From the NCBI GenBank assembly GCA_041200185.1, contig CP165730.1:1-64000 (forward strand): 64,000 bases of DNA, written 5' to 3'. The notes under the pieces are model-generated. The model saw only the letters and a program-made list of their open reading frames with translations. It did no database searches and was not told where the DNA came from. The DNA comes from G041200185 sp041200185 (lineage in GTDB: Bacteria > Pseudomonadota > Alphaproteobacteria > BNTO01). This document shows, one piece after another, positions 48,965 to 58,832 of this stretch. Numbering within the stretch: the stretch's first letter is position 1; the number at the start of each line of letters is the position of its first letter. Both the position numbers and the translations under genes were made by a program.

Positions 48965-49685
48965 GAGAAACTTGATCATCTTGGCGCGAAACGTATCGAT
49001 CAATCGGAGCGTACAGCGAAGAATAATTGACTTTTTATTCGTGACGTTCTATTCGTCATTCGGGAAGGAGTTTCCTGGAAGAAGTCTCCCCTCTGAATAG
49101 AAAAGATGGAATTTCGTTTTTCGGCGTGTTCGACGATGGAAACAACGGGGTATTGGGACAAAAGTCATGCAAATCATCGCCGGCGATTCGGAACCTGAGG
49201 AGATCATGATTGACTCAAGTTTTATAAAAATAAAAATGCAGTTGTCGACAGCGGGGGGCCAAAGGCAGGAATCAAGTGTCAGAGCTCTCAAAAAGGGTGA
49301 TCAACACCCAGCTTCATTTCAGATTTTTGATCATCGTCGACGTCATAACTGACTGCAATATGGCTCTTATGTTGATCTATGAGCTGAAGGTCAAGGTCCT
49401 TTTGGCGGATAAGGCTTAGAATTTCAACAAAATCATAGAAGCGACAAAAGCAGCGGGTATGGAGGTCTGCATTCCTTCGAGGAGGCACCGAGAACTTCAA
49501 CGAAAATCGATGAAGACTTAAATGTGTGACGCGGCGACTTATCGAACATACTTTTTTAAAACTTAAAAAGGTTGGGGAGTCTTTCGACGAGATTTTGTAA
49601 AACGATAGCCTCCCTTGCAGCACGGATGTTTTCGGCTTGTGTGGACATTCGGGGGGATAGAGTCAATGTCAACAGTATCTAATAT
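48965..49685 (+). pseudogene. IS5-family (IS427-like) transposase, decayed
   Basis: Plus-strand pieces in changing frames follow an IS427-type IS5 transposase: LFIRDVLFVIREGVSWKKSP, then WNFVFRRVRRWKQRGIGTKV, MQIIAGDSEPEEIMIDSSFI with the first catalytic Asp, ADKA near 49410, IIEATKAAGMEVCIPSRRH and, with shifts, a C-terminal part ending ARMFSACVDI. It corresponds to the fragment at 58833-59150 (ADK, CIPSKR, REIDEDLYK, FLKLKR), but at modest similarity. Multiple stops and shifts make it non-functional. Confidence 0.65.
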
Positions 49686-49934
49686 TTGTAATCTGAGTGG
49701 AAGGAAAAATGATGTAATAAAAAGTTTTTTTGACATTATTATAATATGATGTAAACCAACAATCCTCCGTAAGCCTCCCTCTACTTGGGGACGATAACGG
49801 CGCGAATATTTGAAGCCTTTTTCTTCGTACGAAGTCAAGTTTTTTGTAGACAAGCTATTATGGAACCTACAAGTAAACATTCAACTAATCCCGAACGTGT
49901 ATGCCAATCAAAGCAATCGATTGAGGTGCGAGCC

Positions 49935-50050
49935 CTTAAAATTTTCGACAAATACCTCTTGAATTGCTTGAAGGGAACTAACTTACGCCTCTAAAAGGTG
50001 GTTAGACGTCTGTTCTTGAGTCTCGGAGCTGAATCTTTTTGCTCTTCATT
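49935..50050 (-). repeat. Solo end of the second IS1 subtype
   Basis: About 116 bp nearly identical and in the same orientation as 46796-46915, including the last transposase codons (KDSAPRLKNRRLT). Copies differ by a few substitutions and a short indel. It is a leftover end of a deleted element. Confidence 0.75.
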
Positions 50051-50319
50051 CATTACTGAGTGGTGTATTTGCACGCTTGAAATCAGGGTTTTCTTCCGTA
50101 TCGGCCCCCCAATGCTTGTTGGTATAGCTAACGTCTACGGTCGATTAAAATCGATAGAAATAGGATAAGGAATTCTTAAAATTTATTTTCAATAGTAAGT
50201 ATTTATTCTTCAAATTTCTTCAGAAAAGCTGCTAAAACCACCTATTCGCACTATGCTTCCTTTTCATTGGGCAACTTGATACCCTTCAGGTGCGAGGTTG
50301 GTGACGCCTACGAGGAAGG
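50051..50319. other. Spacer before the UDG-uvrC pair
   Basis: AT-rich; no gene or clear regulatory site seen. Confidence 0.4.
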
Positions 50320-51138
50320 ATGTTGCAACAATTGGCGGACTGGTTGGCGCTTCAGGGTGAATTTGATGAGGAGTGGGTTCTGGCTGTTAATCCTGAGTCT
50401 GTCAGAAGCGTTTTGACAAGGTCAGAAGAAAAAGCGAAATCAGCTCTCCATGCTTCCAGCAGAAAAGCGCTAGGTGCATTTGCAGAACCGGCTACTAAAA
50501 AGCGAGAGCGAAGTGCAGTGACCATGCAGGCTTCTTCTCGTCCAGACGTCAATCGTATAACAACTCTTCAGGAGCTTAAGGAGGCCGTCATGTCTTTTGA
50601 GGGGTGTGCTTTAAAAACGACGGCAACCCACACCGTATTCGCTGACGGTGATCCTGATAGTGACCTCATGTTCATCGGAGAGGCTCCTGGAGCGGAAGAA
50701 GACCGGCAAGGACTTCCATTTGTGGGACCAAGCGGTCAGCTCCTAAATAAGATGATTGCAGCCATCGGTCTAGCACGCAATAGGGTGTACATCACAAACG
50801 TCGTACACTGGCGTCCGCCAGGAAATCGTCCTCCAACCCCTGAAGAGATGGCAATGTGTTTACCTTTTCTGAACAAGCACATTGAGTTAGTTTCTCCGAA
50901 GATTTTAGTGTTGTTAGGAGCTACAGCCATGAAGGCGCTTTTAAAAGCACCAACAAGTCTCTCCCAGGCACGTGGAGTATGGCATGCCTATGCGCCACGC
51001 CAAGGGATACCCCCTATCCCGACGCGCGTTACATTTCACCCCTCTTATCTGCTGCGTTCTCCAGGACAAAAATCTCTTGCGTGGGTTGATTTTATGACCA
51101 TTCAGGATGCGTTGGAGACTGGAGATTTTTATGGCTAG
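50320..51138 (+). CDS. Uracil-DNA glycosylase, family 4 (Fe-S type)
   Basis: 272 residues. It removes uracil from DNA after cytosine deamination. Family-4 motifs are clear: FEGCALKTTATHTVFADGDP, then GEAPGAEEDRQGLPFVGPSG (active site), TNVVHWRPPGNRPPTPEE and CLPFLNKHIELVSPKILVLL; HPSYLLRSPGQ is the C-terminal DNA-binding motif. The 80-residue N-terminal extension is charged and probably flexible, common in alphaproteobacteria. It overlaps uvrC by eight bases, so the two repair genes form an operon. Confidence 0.92.
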   Translation: MLQQLADWLALQGEFDEEWVLAVNPESVRSVLTRSEEKAKSALHASSRKALGAFAEPATKKRERSAVTMQASSRPDVNRITTLQELKEAVMSFEGCALKTTATHTVFADGDPDSDLMFIGEAPGAEEDRQGLPFVGPSGQLLNKMIAAIGLARNRVYITNVVHWRPPGNRPPTPEEMAMCLPFLNKHIELVSPKILVLLGATAMKALLKAPTSLSQARGVWHAYAPRQGIPPIPTRVTFHPSYLLRSPGQKSLAWVDFMTIQDALETGDFYG

Positions 51139-53254
51139 GTCTTTGTCTGACCAGAAGGACACTTCGGAAGAGAATAAAGAGAAAACTCACAGCTCTGAGG
51201 GAAAACAGGATCTACAAGCGAACAGGGAAGATGTGTTTTCTTCTATGACAGAGGCGGCTTCGTCTGCTGAACGGTTTGGTAGTTCGGATCTTCCTGTCCT
51301 CAACTCCCTTACTTCGGAAGAAACGGCTGCATCAAAGACAGAACTGGAGCGCGGTCGAGATATTTTACTAAAGGCCGTTCGCCGCTTCCCAACAGCCCCA
51401 GGTGTATACAGAATGCTCGATAAAAACGGCGAAATTTTGTACATCGGCAAAGCCAAAAACCTTAAAAATCGTGTTACGTCCTACACCCATATCCATGAGC
51501 TCAATTACAGAATTCGGCGCATGGTCAGTTTGGTATTCCAGGTTATTTTTACCGTCACAAAATCTGAGTCAGAGGCTTTGTTTCTGGAGGCTGACCTTAT
51601 CCGCTCCATTAAACCTCCCTATAATGTATTACTCAAAGAATCGACACCTTTTGTGTCGATTAGCATCAGTAAAAATCACCCCTTTCCACGTATTGCGAAG
51701 CACCGTGGACCAAAAGATGAAGCAAATGAAGAATATTTAGGTCCTTTTTCGTCAATCAAAAGTGTTGATGAGGCTATGCTCAATATTCAAAAGATTTTTA
51801 GACTACGAACGTGTTCTGATACCTATTTTTCTAAACGCACGCGCCCCTGTCTTCAGTATGACATTCGTCGCTGCTCGGCTCCATGTGTTCATAAGATTTC
51901 TGAAGAGGAATACCAAACGGCGGTTCAAAATAGTCGTGATTTTCTGGCTGGGAAATTAGGCCTTGTTCGTGATTTCTTAAAAACAAAAATGGAAGCAGCT
52001 AGTGAAGCTCTTGATTTTGAACGAGCAGCACGCTACCGGGATACAATCCTTCGTCTGGAAAAGCTCCCCACAATCGAAAAGATTTCAACAGGTTCTTTCG
52101 TAGATGCAGACGTCATTGCTATTTTCCAACCTCGAGAATTTCCAGACCAAGAAAGTGCGGAGAGCGCGAATCCTTTTGAAAAAACGCCCACAAAAAATCC
52201 TAAGGATCTTCCTCCTTGTATTCAGGTTTTGTTTATTCGAAACAGAGTTTATCTTGGTGGAGATACATTCTTCCTCAATAAAAATGCAAGTTTTTTTTCA
52301 AAAAGTGAAAATATGAGTCAATTCCTTCAGCAATTTTATTGGACGCGTGTGCCACCTGCGCGCATTTTAGTGAGTGAGGAGCCCAGCGGAAAGGAGACGC
52401 TGCAAGAAGCCCTAAGCCAGAAGTATCAAAAGTCTGTACGTATTGAGAGACCTCAGAGGGGAACAGGAAATCAGTGGATTTTGCAGGCGTCGCGCAATGC
52501 TTACCAGCAAAGTCTTTATGAAGAAGCTAAACATGAGAACTTTGAAGACAATCTTGAAAAGTTAGCTCAGGTATTCGTTCTGCCGAAAGTCCCCAAACGC
52601 GTCGAAATCTACGACAATAGCCATCTGCAGGGTTCATATGCGTATGGGTGTATGGTCGTCGCAACTCCCGAAGGATTTGATAAGAAATCCTATCGAAAAT
52701 TTTCTGTAGCACCGCATAAACCTGAGGATCCTAATGCTCGTGGAGGAAGTGATTTTGCCATGATGGAAGAGGTCATGAAAAGACGTTTTCGTGATGTTAC
52801 CACCGACGACATGCCTGATCTATTGATCTTGGATGGCGGAGCCGGGCAGTTGTCATCGGTTATAGGTATCCTAGAGTCTTATAGTCTGGATATACCCCTC
52901 CTAGGAATCGCCAAAGGACCCGACAGAAATGCAGGGCGAGAGAGATTTTTCCTTCCTGGATGGGCGCCTTTCTCTTTACCTCTTCATGATCCTGTACTAC
53001 ATTTTTTGCAGAGGTTGCGAGATGAAGCCCATCGTTTCGCCATTGGAACACACCGGCATGCACGACAGGTTGGACTCACAAAATCGCAGCTTAGTGAGAT
53101 CCCCGGTATCGGTGCTGTCCGGAAAAAAGCTCTTATGCGAAATTTTGGATCCGTCGCAAATATCCGCCGGGCTTCCCTTGAGGATCTTCTCGAGGTTAAA
53201 GAAATCGATAAAACTACAGCGCATAATATCTATCAATTTTTTCATGCCGAGTAA
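51131..53254 (+). CDS. uvrC: Excinuclease ABC subunit C
   Basis: 707 residues from ATG 51131, which has GGAGA upstream and overlaps the UDG gene. UvrC makes both incisions in nucleotide excision repair. It has the GIY-YIG nuclease (APGVYRMLDKNGEILYIGKA, about residues 85-105), the Cys-containing RRCSAPC region, the UvrB-binding motif (AAARYRD-type: FERAARYRDTI), the RNase H-like endonuclease (EIYDNSHLQGSYAYG, DLLILDGGAGQL) and a C-terminal helix-hairpin-helix pair (SEIPGIGAVRKKALMRNFGS). The N-terminal 75 residues are a charged extension of low complexity. Complete. Confidence 0.97.
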   Translation: MARSLSDQKDTSEENKEKTHSSEGKQDLQANREDVFSSMTEAASSAERFGSSDLPVLNSLTSEETAASKTELERGRDILLKAVRRFPTAPGVYRMLDKNGEILYIGKAKNLKNRVTSYTHIHELNYRIRRMVSLVFQVIFTVTKSESEALFLEADLIRSIKPPYNVLLKESTPFVSISISKNHPFPRIAKHRGPKDEANEEYLGPFSSIKSVDEAMLNIQKIFRLRTCSDTYFSKRTRPCLQYDIRRCSAPCVHKISEEEYQTAVQNSRDFLAGKLGLVRDFLKTKMEAASEALDFERAARYRDTILRLEKLPTIEKISTGSFVDADVIAIFQPREFPDQESAESANPFEKTPTKNPKDLPPCIQVLFIRNRVYLGGDTFFLNKNASFFSKSENMSQFLQQFYWTRVPPARILVSEEPSGKETLQEALSQKYQKSVRIERPQRGTGNQWILQASRNAYQQSLYEEAKHENFEDNLEKLAQVFVLPKVPKRVEIYDNSHLQGSYAYGCMVVATPEGFDKKSYRKFSVAPHKPEDPNARGGSDFAMMEEVMKRRFRDVTTDDMPDLLILDGGAGQLSSVIGILESYSLDIPLLGIAKGPDRNAGRERFFLPGWAPFSLPLHDPVLHFLQRLRDEAHRFAIGTHRHARQVGLTKSQLSEIPGIGAVRKKALMRNFGSVANIRRASLEDLLEVKEIDKTTAHNIYQFFHAE

Positions 53255-53262
53255 TAAAACGC

Positions 53263-53285
53263 TAATGGCCGCAAAATTGCCATTA
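53263..53285. other. Hairpin between convergent uvrC and DUF167 genes
   Basis: TAATGGC and GCCATTA form a perfect seven-base stem with a nine-base loop, nine bases after the uvrC stop. No T-run follows, so termination is only possible, not shown. Confidence 0.35.
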
Positions 53286-53350
53286 CTACAGGCTGTACAA
53301 TAGATTGGCTCTTTTTGCGGGTTCTGATTTGCATTTGGCTGTTTCCCTCT

Positions 53351-53695
53351 CTACAAAATTTTTGTAAGATTTTCTATAAGCTCTTCTTGTTTTTGTAAGG
53401 TCAGTTCTTGGAAGTGAAGAATTTTTATTCGTGAGGCTAATCCCGACTGGATTGTAATATGAGCCTTTGCGATATGCCACGTTTTTGCTAAAAAAGCGAT
53501 GAGAGCTGCATTGGCTTTTCCGTCTTCAGGAACGGCAGACAGGTGAATTTTTAGGGCTACTCTGAACGGATAATCAACAGGCTGACATCCTCCAAATTTT
53601 GTTGAGGATGATTTCGGAATAACCTTAACGCACAAGTCGAGTGACGTTGCATTAACAATTCTCCACGGAACCCCTAACTGTTCAGGAGAAGTCAT
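53351..53695 (-). CDS. DUF167 (YggU) family protein
   Basis: 114 residues from ATG 53695; the frame opens to 53740 but the shorter start suits the family better. The DUF167 pattern is present: LCVKVIPKSSSTKFGG, LKIHLSAVPEDGKANAALIAFLAK and SGLASRIKILHF. The family is a small conserved fold without an established function. It overlaps the end of ksgA by 14 bases and is probably translated from the same mRNA. Confidence 0.85.
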   Translation of the reverse strand: MTSPEQLGVPWRIVNATSLDLCVKVIPKSSSTKFGGCQPVDYPFRVALKIHLSAVPEDGKANAALIAFLAKTWHIAKAHITIQSGLASRIKILHFQELTLQKQEELIENLTKIL

Positions 53696-54557
53696 AGGAT
53701 GGAGTTCTAAGTTGAGTTGCCAGAGCCTCAAACTCGGCAACGCTGAGCGTCTCTGGACGCCGTTCAGCTTCTATTTTGCATTGATCAAGGACTTTTCCGA
53801 GTTCATCTTTAGGCCACAAGCTCAGCAAACTTTGGCGTAACATTTTTCGTCTCACCTGGAAAGCAACCTCGGTGACTTTCTCCAGATAAGGAGTAAGCGA
53901 CCTATCGACATCGGGCTTAGGCACAAGATGAATCACGCTAGAGAAAACTTTCGGGGGAGGTGTGAAAGCTCCAGGAGGAAGGGTCATAACACGCCGACCT
54001 GTTGTTAGATGCTGCACAAGAACGGATAAACGACCGTACTCCTTCGTGCCACAGGGAGCAAGAATGCGCTCAGCTACTTCTTTCTGAAACATCAGTGTAA
54101 AAGCCGCGAAATGATGAATCTTTCGAAGGAGACGGATCAAGATCTCCGTACCTACGTTGTAAGGCAAATTCGCTATGACGTGCCAAGGGCGGTTAGGGGA
54201 GAGAAGTAGGGATGAAACATCAAGCTGTAGAAAGTCAACGCCTATGAAGAGATAGTGAATAGAGGGGTAAGCATCCAAAAGAGGCTTTAAGGCAGTCCAA
54301 CAGTCTGGATCCTTCTCCACGGCGATAAGATGAGAAGGATTGCGCTTGAGAATCTCTCTTGTTAATCCTCCTGGCCCAGAACCAATCTCCAAAACAGCCT
54401 TACCTTCTAGAGGTCCGGCCAAATCCACAATCCTCGACAGAATGGAAGGATCCGTCAGGAAATGCTGACCCAGCGATTTAGCACGTCGCTGATCCCGTAA
54501 AAGAGAGGAGTCTCTAATAACTTCTGCTAGCCTTGGTAGATGAACGTTCGTAGTCAT
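53682..54557 (-). CDS. rsmA: 16S rRNA dimethyladenosine transferase KsgA/RsmA
   Basis: 291 residues from ATG 54557, overlapping the surA stop by 44 bases; the frame upstream of this is not KsgA-like. It dimethylates two adenosines in helix 45 of 16S rRNA. Motifs: KSLGQHFLTDPSIL, the SAM-binding VLEIGSGPGGLT, the acidic EKD, and the catalytic NLPYNVGT. The C-terminal domain (VAFQVRRKMLRQSLLSL) is complete. In many alphaproteobacteria pdxA lies between surA and ksgA; here it is missing. Confidence 0.96.
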   Translation of the reverse strand: MTTNVHLPRLAEVIRDSSLLRDQRRAKSLGQHFLTDPSILSRIVDLAGPLEGKAVLEIGSGPGGLTREILKRNPSHLIAVEKDPDCWTALKPLLDAYPSIHYLFIGVDFLQLDVSSLLLSPNRPWHVIANLPYNVGTEILIRLLRKIHHFAAFTLMFQKEVAERILAPCGTKEYGRLSVLVQHLTTGRRVMTLPPGAFTPPPKVFSSVIHLVPKPDVDRSLTPYLEKVTEVAFQVRRKMLRQSLLSLWPKDELGKVLDQCKIEAERRPETLSVAEFEALATQLRTPSYDFS

Positions 54558-55878
54558 GGATAGCAACGTGGTGTTTGAAGTCTTTGGTAATTTTCTCAGT
54601 CTGTTCGCTTTTGCGTTGGTGCTCAAGTTGACGTAGGGCGTCTTCCTTTGTGATTGTCTCTATGCTTTTGGGAGTTGACTGATGAACAAGCATATAAATC
54701 ACAAAAGCGTTGCCAGTAAAAATCGGATGTAAGCATTTATTTTTAGGAGTTCCCCTTATGAACTCAACTCTTCCCAGAGTTGTATCAATGTATTCAAATT
54801 TATACCCGAAGTCTTTGGCAACATTGTTGAGTTCTTCTGGTGATGTGCAAGATAGCAAAGTCGGGATCCTACGTTTGATGATTCCCTCCTCATCTTTTGA
54901 TATTTGAGGAGAATAGGGGATTGTTACGGTAGCGACACGTACAGTACTTTGTCGGAGAGAGACGAAACCTGGATTTTTGACATCATTAAGGTAGTACAAG
55001 CGGCATTCCTTCCTGTGGGTTTGTACGATAGCGGAGTAGGATCCAATCTCCATCTTTGCTACGGCGCTACGAGAATTTTTATCCAGTTGGTCGAAACTAA
55101 CCCATCCAACATATCCATTTCGTTTAGACGAGGGTCCCTGAGAGTAGAGATCAACAAGCTCCTGGAAGGCACGAACGGGAGGCATCTCTTTGCACATGGC
55201 TTCAAGTTTTTCACGAACTTTTTTGATCTTTGAAACAGCATCCCCCTTACCGTCGGAATAACAAACAATCTCAAGGATTTCGAACTGCTTCTCTTTTTGG
55301 CCGACTTCAAGTTCCTTTATTTTCTTCTGAATCTGCTTTTCAGAAAAACGCAGTAGATCCTTGGGAACAGATGACGTGTAGATATACGAAGCAATGATGT
55401 TGGAACGAATAAGGGCTAAACACGAATCATAACAACCCAACTCTCTGAGCTTGCTTTCGAAAGCGTCTAGCGTTAGTTTCATTGACTGAGCATACTCCTC
55501 AAACATAACGCGGATGTTAGCTGTTTCTGGCAAAATCTTAAACTGTTCTGCCATTTGCTCGTATATGGTCTCGCCAACGAGTTTCTGCTTGATTTGGTCG
55601 CGCACTTCGTTGATAAATTCGTCACTACAGGGCATGTGCGATAGAAAGGCCAAAAGGCGACAGCGAGTGAGGATGTCGAAATCGGTAATAACGTCCTTCC
55701 CAACAGAAACAACCTTTTTAGGGTGGATATTTTTTGCCGCATGCTGATTTGATTTTTGGCCCGAAGACGCTGAAACTGACTCGTTTGACTTGGCAAGGAC
55801 TGTCTGCTCTCCTACGAACGAAAACCCCAGACACAGAAACAGCGTGAGCGTTACCGTGGAGAAGACGTGCCGGCTCAT
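54514..55878 (-). CDS. surA: SurA-like periplasmic chaperone / peptidyl-prolyl isomerase
   Basis: 454 residues. Signal peptide MSRHVFSTVTLTLFLCLGFS, cleavage near VLA-KS. The N-terminal SurA chaperone domain follows (VVSVGKDVITDFDILTRCRL, about 55-160). One weakly conserved parvulin-like region is recognisable (GPSSKRNGYVGWVSFDQLD, about 245-275); the second half (VTIPYSPQISKDEEGI) is divergent. SurA escorts outer membrane proteins to BAM, which fits bamE and other envelope genes in the window. The operon order surA-ksgA is the alphaproteobacterial one. Catalytic isomerase residues cannot be confirmed. Confidence 0.82.
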   Translation of the reverse strand: MSRHVFSTVTLTLFLCLGFSFVGEQTVLAKSNESVSASSGQKSNQHAAKNIHPKKVVSVGKDVITDFDILTRCRLLAFLSHMPCSDEFINEVRDQIKQKLVGETIYEQMAEQFKILPETANIRVMFEEYAQSMKLTLDAFESKLRELGCYDSCLALIRSNIIASYIYTSSVPKDLLRFSEKQIQKKIKELEVGQKEKQFEILEIVCYSDGKGDAVSKIKKVREKLEAMCKEMPPVRAFQELVDLYSQGPSSKRNGYVGWVSFDQLDKNSRSAVAKMEIGSYSAIVQTHRKECRLYYLNDVKNPGFVSLRQSTVRVATVTIPYSPQISKDEEGIIKRRIPTLLSCTSPEELNNVAKDFGYKFEYIDTTLGRVEFIRGTPKNKCLHPIFTGNAFVIYMLVHQSTPKSIETITKEDALRQLEHQRKSEQTEKITKDFKHHVAIHDYERSSTKASRSY

Positions 55879-56005
55879 GAGAAGTTAACCTCGAATAAAA
55901 GTGCCTAAGGAAATCATAGCGAATTGTAGAAGGTCTCACCACACCTGTAAAGGTGGAAAATCTACCAACCCGGAGGATTTTAACTCTTCCGCTCCGCTAA
56001 ACCTT

Positions 56006-56926
56006 TTAGTCTTCTTCTATCTGTGCCGAGAATTCGTGGCTGGGGCCGATGATAACAAAGGAGCGAGGAAATTGCTCGTGAATCTTTCTTTCAATGAGAA
56101 GTTGCTTTTCTGCAAATTGTTCGAGCGTAAGGGAGGGATCTTCAGCCAATTGTAGGACGACAAATTCTCCTCGTCCTGAGCTGTGAGTCCTGAGTGAAGT
56201 TACAGTTCCCCCTGCAGCTACGACAATGTTAAGAATGTTCTGAACAACAGCGGAAGGCAAACTGTGATCAAGGAGCGTGAAAACCGCATGGCGGCCGATA
56301 TTCCAAGCTGAAAGAATTAAGTAAATAGCCAAGCAAATACTAATAACAATATCAAATACAGCAGATTTGACAGAGATAAGAAAGCAAAAAACAATTCCTA
56401 TATTCATAAAAACATCAGTACGGTAATGAATGGAATCTGCCAAGACCGCCATCGATTTTGTATGGTGAGCAACATAGGATTGAATTAACGCTAAAATAAG
56501 AGCCAGAATTATAGAAATGACAAGTGAAATCAGGGCAACAGAAGTGCACATAACGCTGTGATCATGGGCTGCAGCTCCTTGGATCGCATCAAAAACGATC
56601 AATCCACCCGTTGCAAGCAAAAAAGCCGATTGGAACAAGGCAGCGAGAGCTTCAACCTTACCGTACCCAAAAGGAAAAGATGAACTGGCAGGCCGAACGG
56701 ACCTCAAAATAAGAAAGGCATTAACCGATGAAACAAAACAGTCCTTAACGGCATCATAAAGGGAGGCCTCTACAGTCAAAGATTTGGAAGAAAAAAAAGC
56801 CGAAAGCCGGCAGATGACTAGAAGGAACGTAATAACGAAGGCGCTATAGGCTGAAAATTTTAATAATCGTCGGTCTTGCACACTTACAGCGTCAAAGGCC
56901 TCCACTTGATGCTGACAACAAAACAT
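56006..56926 (-). CDS. Cation diffusion facilitator (FieF-like metal exporter)
   Basis: 306 residues with about six membrane helices and a cytoplasmic C-terminal domain. CDF proteins export Zn, Fe or similar divalent ions in exchange for protons. The metal sites are recognisable as DAVKD in helix 2 and ADSIHYRTD in helix 5, and FPFGYGKVEALAAL is the family signature. The ATG at 56926 follows GGAG, nine bases after the reductase stop, so it is second in an operon with that gene. Metal specificity is not readable. Confidence 0.9.
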   Translation of the reverse strand: MFCCQHQVEAFDAVSVQDRRLLKFSAYSAFVITFLLVICRLSAFFSSKSLTVEASLYDAVKDCFVSSVNAFLILRSVRPASSSFPFGYGKVEALAALFQSAFLLATGGLIVFDAIQGAAAHDHSVMCTSVALISLVISIILALILALIQSYVAHHTKSMAVLADSIHYRTDVFMNIGIVFCFLISVKSAVFDIVISICLAIYLILSAWNIGRHAVFTLLDHSLPSAVVQNILNIVVAAGGTVTSLRTHSSGRGEFVVLQLAEDPSLTLEQFAEKQLLIERKIHEQFPRSFVIIGPSHEFSAQIEED

Positions 56927-56935
56927 AGTAGCTCC

Positions 56936-57934
56936 TTAAGCAGGTTTAAATCCGCTGACATTCTTCTGAAGAGGAGTGTTGGGATGAAGATAACGTTGGA
57001 TACTGTAAGCCGCCACAACTGCCTCGTGAAACCCCGTGGTGAGAAGGTTGATTTTCCCTTCGTAAGTAACAGCATCTCCAATGGCAAAAATCCCTTGTTG
57101 ATTGGTAGCCATCGTCAGAGGATCCACAACAATGCGCTGACGTTTCATGGCAATTCCCCATGAGGAAACGTCTTCCAAGTTAGGCAAGATTCCAAAGAAC
57201 ACGAGCAAGTCATCAGCAGGTAATTTCTTTTCACCCTCTGGCGTTGCAACGATAACTTCTTCCAGATGTTCTTGCCCCTCAAGCCGGAGTAGTTGGCTTG
57301 ATCGTAGGATGGTAACTTCCTCGCGCTGAGCTAGCATCTCCAGACGTTCTAAGCTTGAAGGGGCACAACGAAAGGTATCCCGACGATGAACGAGTGTTAT
57401 AGACCGAGCTAAAGGTGCTAGCGCCAGAGTCCAATCCACAGCAGCGTCGCCGCCACCTGCTATAACAAGAGACCTATCTCTGAAGTTAGCAACATCACCA
57501 ACGTGATAGTGCAAGTAACGTCCCTCGAAGCGGTCGCATCCTTCGATATCAGGCTTGTTAGGTAAAAAAGACCCCATGCCAATAGCAACAAGAACGGTCC
57601 GAGCAACAACATCCTCCACCCGCCAAAAATCGTCTTTCCAACGACTCACCTGACAGATCCGCGTACCAAGACGGAACTCGGTTGCGAAGGAAAGAGCCTG
57701 CTCGGCCAGAGCGCACACAAAATCCTTAGCGGAAATACCCACGATGCCAGGGACACCATAGACCGCCTTTTGGGGGTACAAAGCCGCGCACTGACCACCT
57801 ACATGGGAAAGAGAGTCAAAAACGACAGCAGACAACCCCAAGAGGCCGCACATCGTCGCCGCAAACAGGCCAGACGGACCGGCGCCAATGATTGCCACGT
57901 CACACGGCTCTCTACGTGCCTCCGACTTATGCAT
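56936..57934 (-). CDS. Ferredoxin/flavodoxin--NADP+ reductase, thioredoxin-reductase type (YumC)
   Basis: 332 residues from ATG 57934 (a GTG three codons upstream is possible). It has an FAD-binding Rossmann motif (IIGAGPSGLFAATMC), HVGGQCAALYPQK, the NADPH motif (VIAGGGDAAVDW) and the C-terminal FAD contact (FAIGDAVTYEGKINLLTTGF). No CxxC redox pair is present, which separates it from thioredoxin reductase. It supplies electrons between NADPH and ferredoxin, for example for Fe-S assembly. It is 18 bp after rpsT and 9 bp before the CDF gene. Confidence 0.92.
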   Translation of the reverse strand: MHKSEARREPCDVAIIGAGPSGLFAATMCGLLGLSAVVFDSLSHVGGQCAALYPQKAVYGVPGIVGISAKDFVCALAEQALSFATEFRLGTRICQVSRWKDDFWRVEDVVARTVLVAIGMGSFLPNKPDIEGCDRFEGRYLHYHVGDVANFRDRSLVIAGGGDAAVDWTLALAPLARSITLVHRRDTFRCAPSSLERLEMLAQREEVTILRSSQLLRLEGQEHLEEVIVATPEGEKKLPADDLLVFFGILPNLEDVSSWGIAMKRQRIVVDPLTMATNQQGIFAIGDAVTYEGKINLLTTGFHEAVVAAYSIQRYLHPNTPLQKNVSGFKPA

Positions 57935-57952
57935 CTCTAACACGAAGAGATC

Positions 57953-58252
57953 CTAAGACTGCAAACACTCCCCCAAAGCCTTCTTAACCTTGTGAGTCAG
58001 GCGAGATACCTTCCTCGATGCCGCATTCTTGTGCATAACCCCGTGCTGCGCACCACGCATCAATTCTCTCTCTGCAGCAATAAGCATTTTTTTAACATTA
58101 TCAGGTGCGCATTCAGGGTTCTTTCCTATACCTAAGACAGCCTTCTCGACCTTTTTTACAAAGGTGCGAACCCGGCTCAACCGATTCCTATTAATAGCAG
58201 CTCTTCTTGCTGTTTGCCGGACAGCTTTTTCAGCAGATTTGTGAGATGGCAT
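57953..58252 (-). CDS. rpsT: 30S ribosomal protein S20
   Basis: 99 residues from ATG 58252 (MPSHKSAEKAVRQTARRA). Basic and helical; conserved stretches include RRAAINRNRLSRVRTFVKKV and GVMHKNAASRKVSRLTHKV. It binds the 5' domain of 16S rRNA. The frame is open four codons further up, without a better start. It heads the reductase-CDF gene row. Confidence 0.95.
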   Translation of the reverse strand: MPSHKSAEKAVRQTARRAAINRNRLSRVRTFVKKVEKAVLGIGKNPECAPDNVKKMLIAAERELMRGAQHGVMHKNAASRKVSRLTHKVKKALGECLQS

Positions 58253-58832
58253 AGACCACGACAACCCAATCTAAAATCAAGGACTCCATTAAGGGTAGTC
58301 GATTTTTATGGGTCCTGCAAGGCTTGGATCTTATGAAGAGGTAGTCTGTTTGAAGAAAGGTTTGCAGAGCAACGCTAGTGTCTAGCGACTTATTTGATTT
58401 TCTAAGCAAAAGGGGTGATAAATTTACACCAAGGTTTATCAATGTAGAAAACTTGATGTATTAACGGATCTATTCTTACAACATACACGACAATTGTAAA
58501 GAGTTTAATCAAAAATATTTTGATTAGGTAGGATGAGGGATGGTTTTTCTCCTTAAAAATCGAGCAATTTCGATTTTTAGGAGAGTAACTCCTTAGCGCG
58601 ATGCACATTTCTGAATTTTTCTTGAAAGTCAAGGCGTCCAAAGCAGAGGGGTTAGAGGGAGATCGCTTATCACGTAAGTTGTGGAAGCTTTCTATAGTCC
58701 CAACCAAGAAACAAAGTGAGCAGAGATCATAGTGAACTCAACAAGGGATTCGCATTAAGAGAGGTACTTAATCGTGTTCAAAACGAAAGTCTTTCCTGCA
58801 ATGGTAATTAGTAGATGACGCATGTAGGAGAA
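58253..58832. other. Spacer before the IS remnants
   Basis: A minus-strand frame at 58402-58707 (101 codons) has no ribosome binding site and does not look like a known protein; left uncalled. No other feature seen. Confidence 0.35.

Noticed and set aside
49288..49880. Minus-strand open frames in the 49-kb region
   Set aside because: They are opposite the decayed IS5-family transposase read on the plus strand, which gives clear family matches.
58402..58707. Minus-strand 101-codon frame upstream of the IS5 fragment
   Set aside because: No ribosome binding site, composition unlike the neighbouring genes and no family pattern; it could be a relic but cannot be supported.
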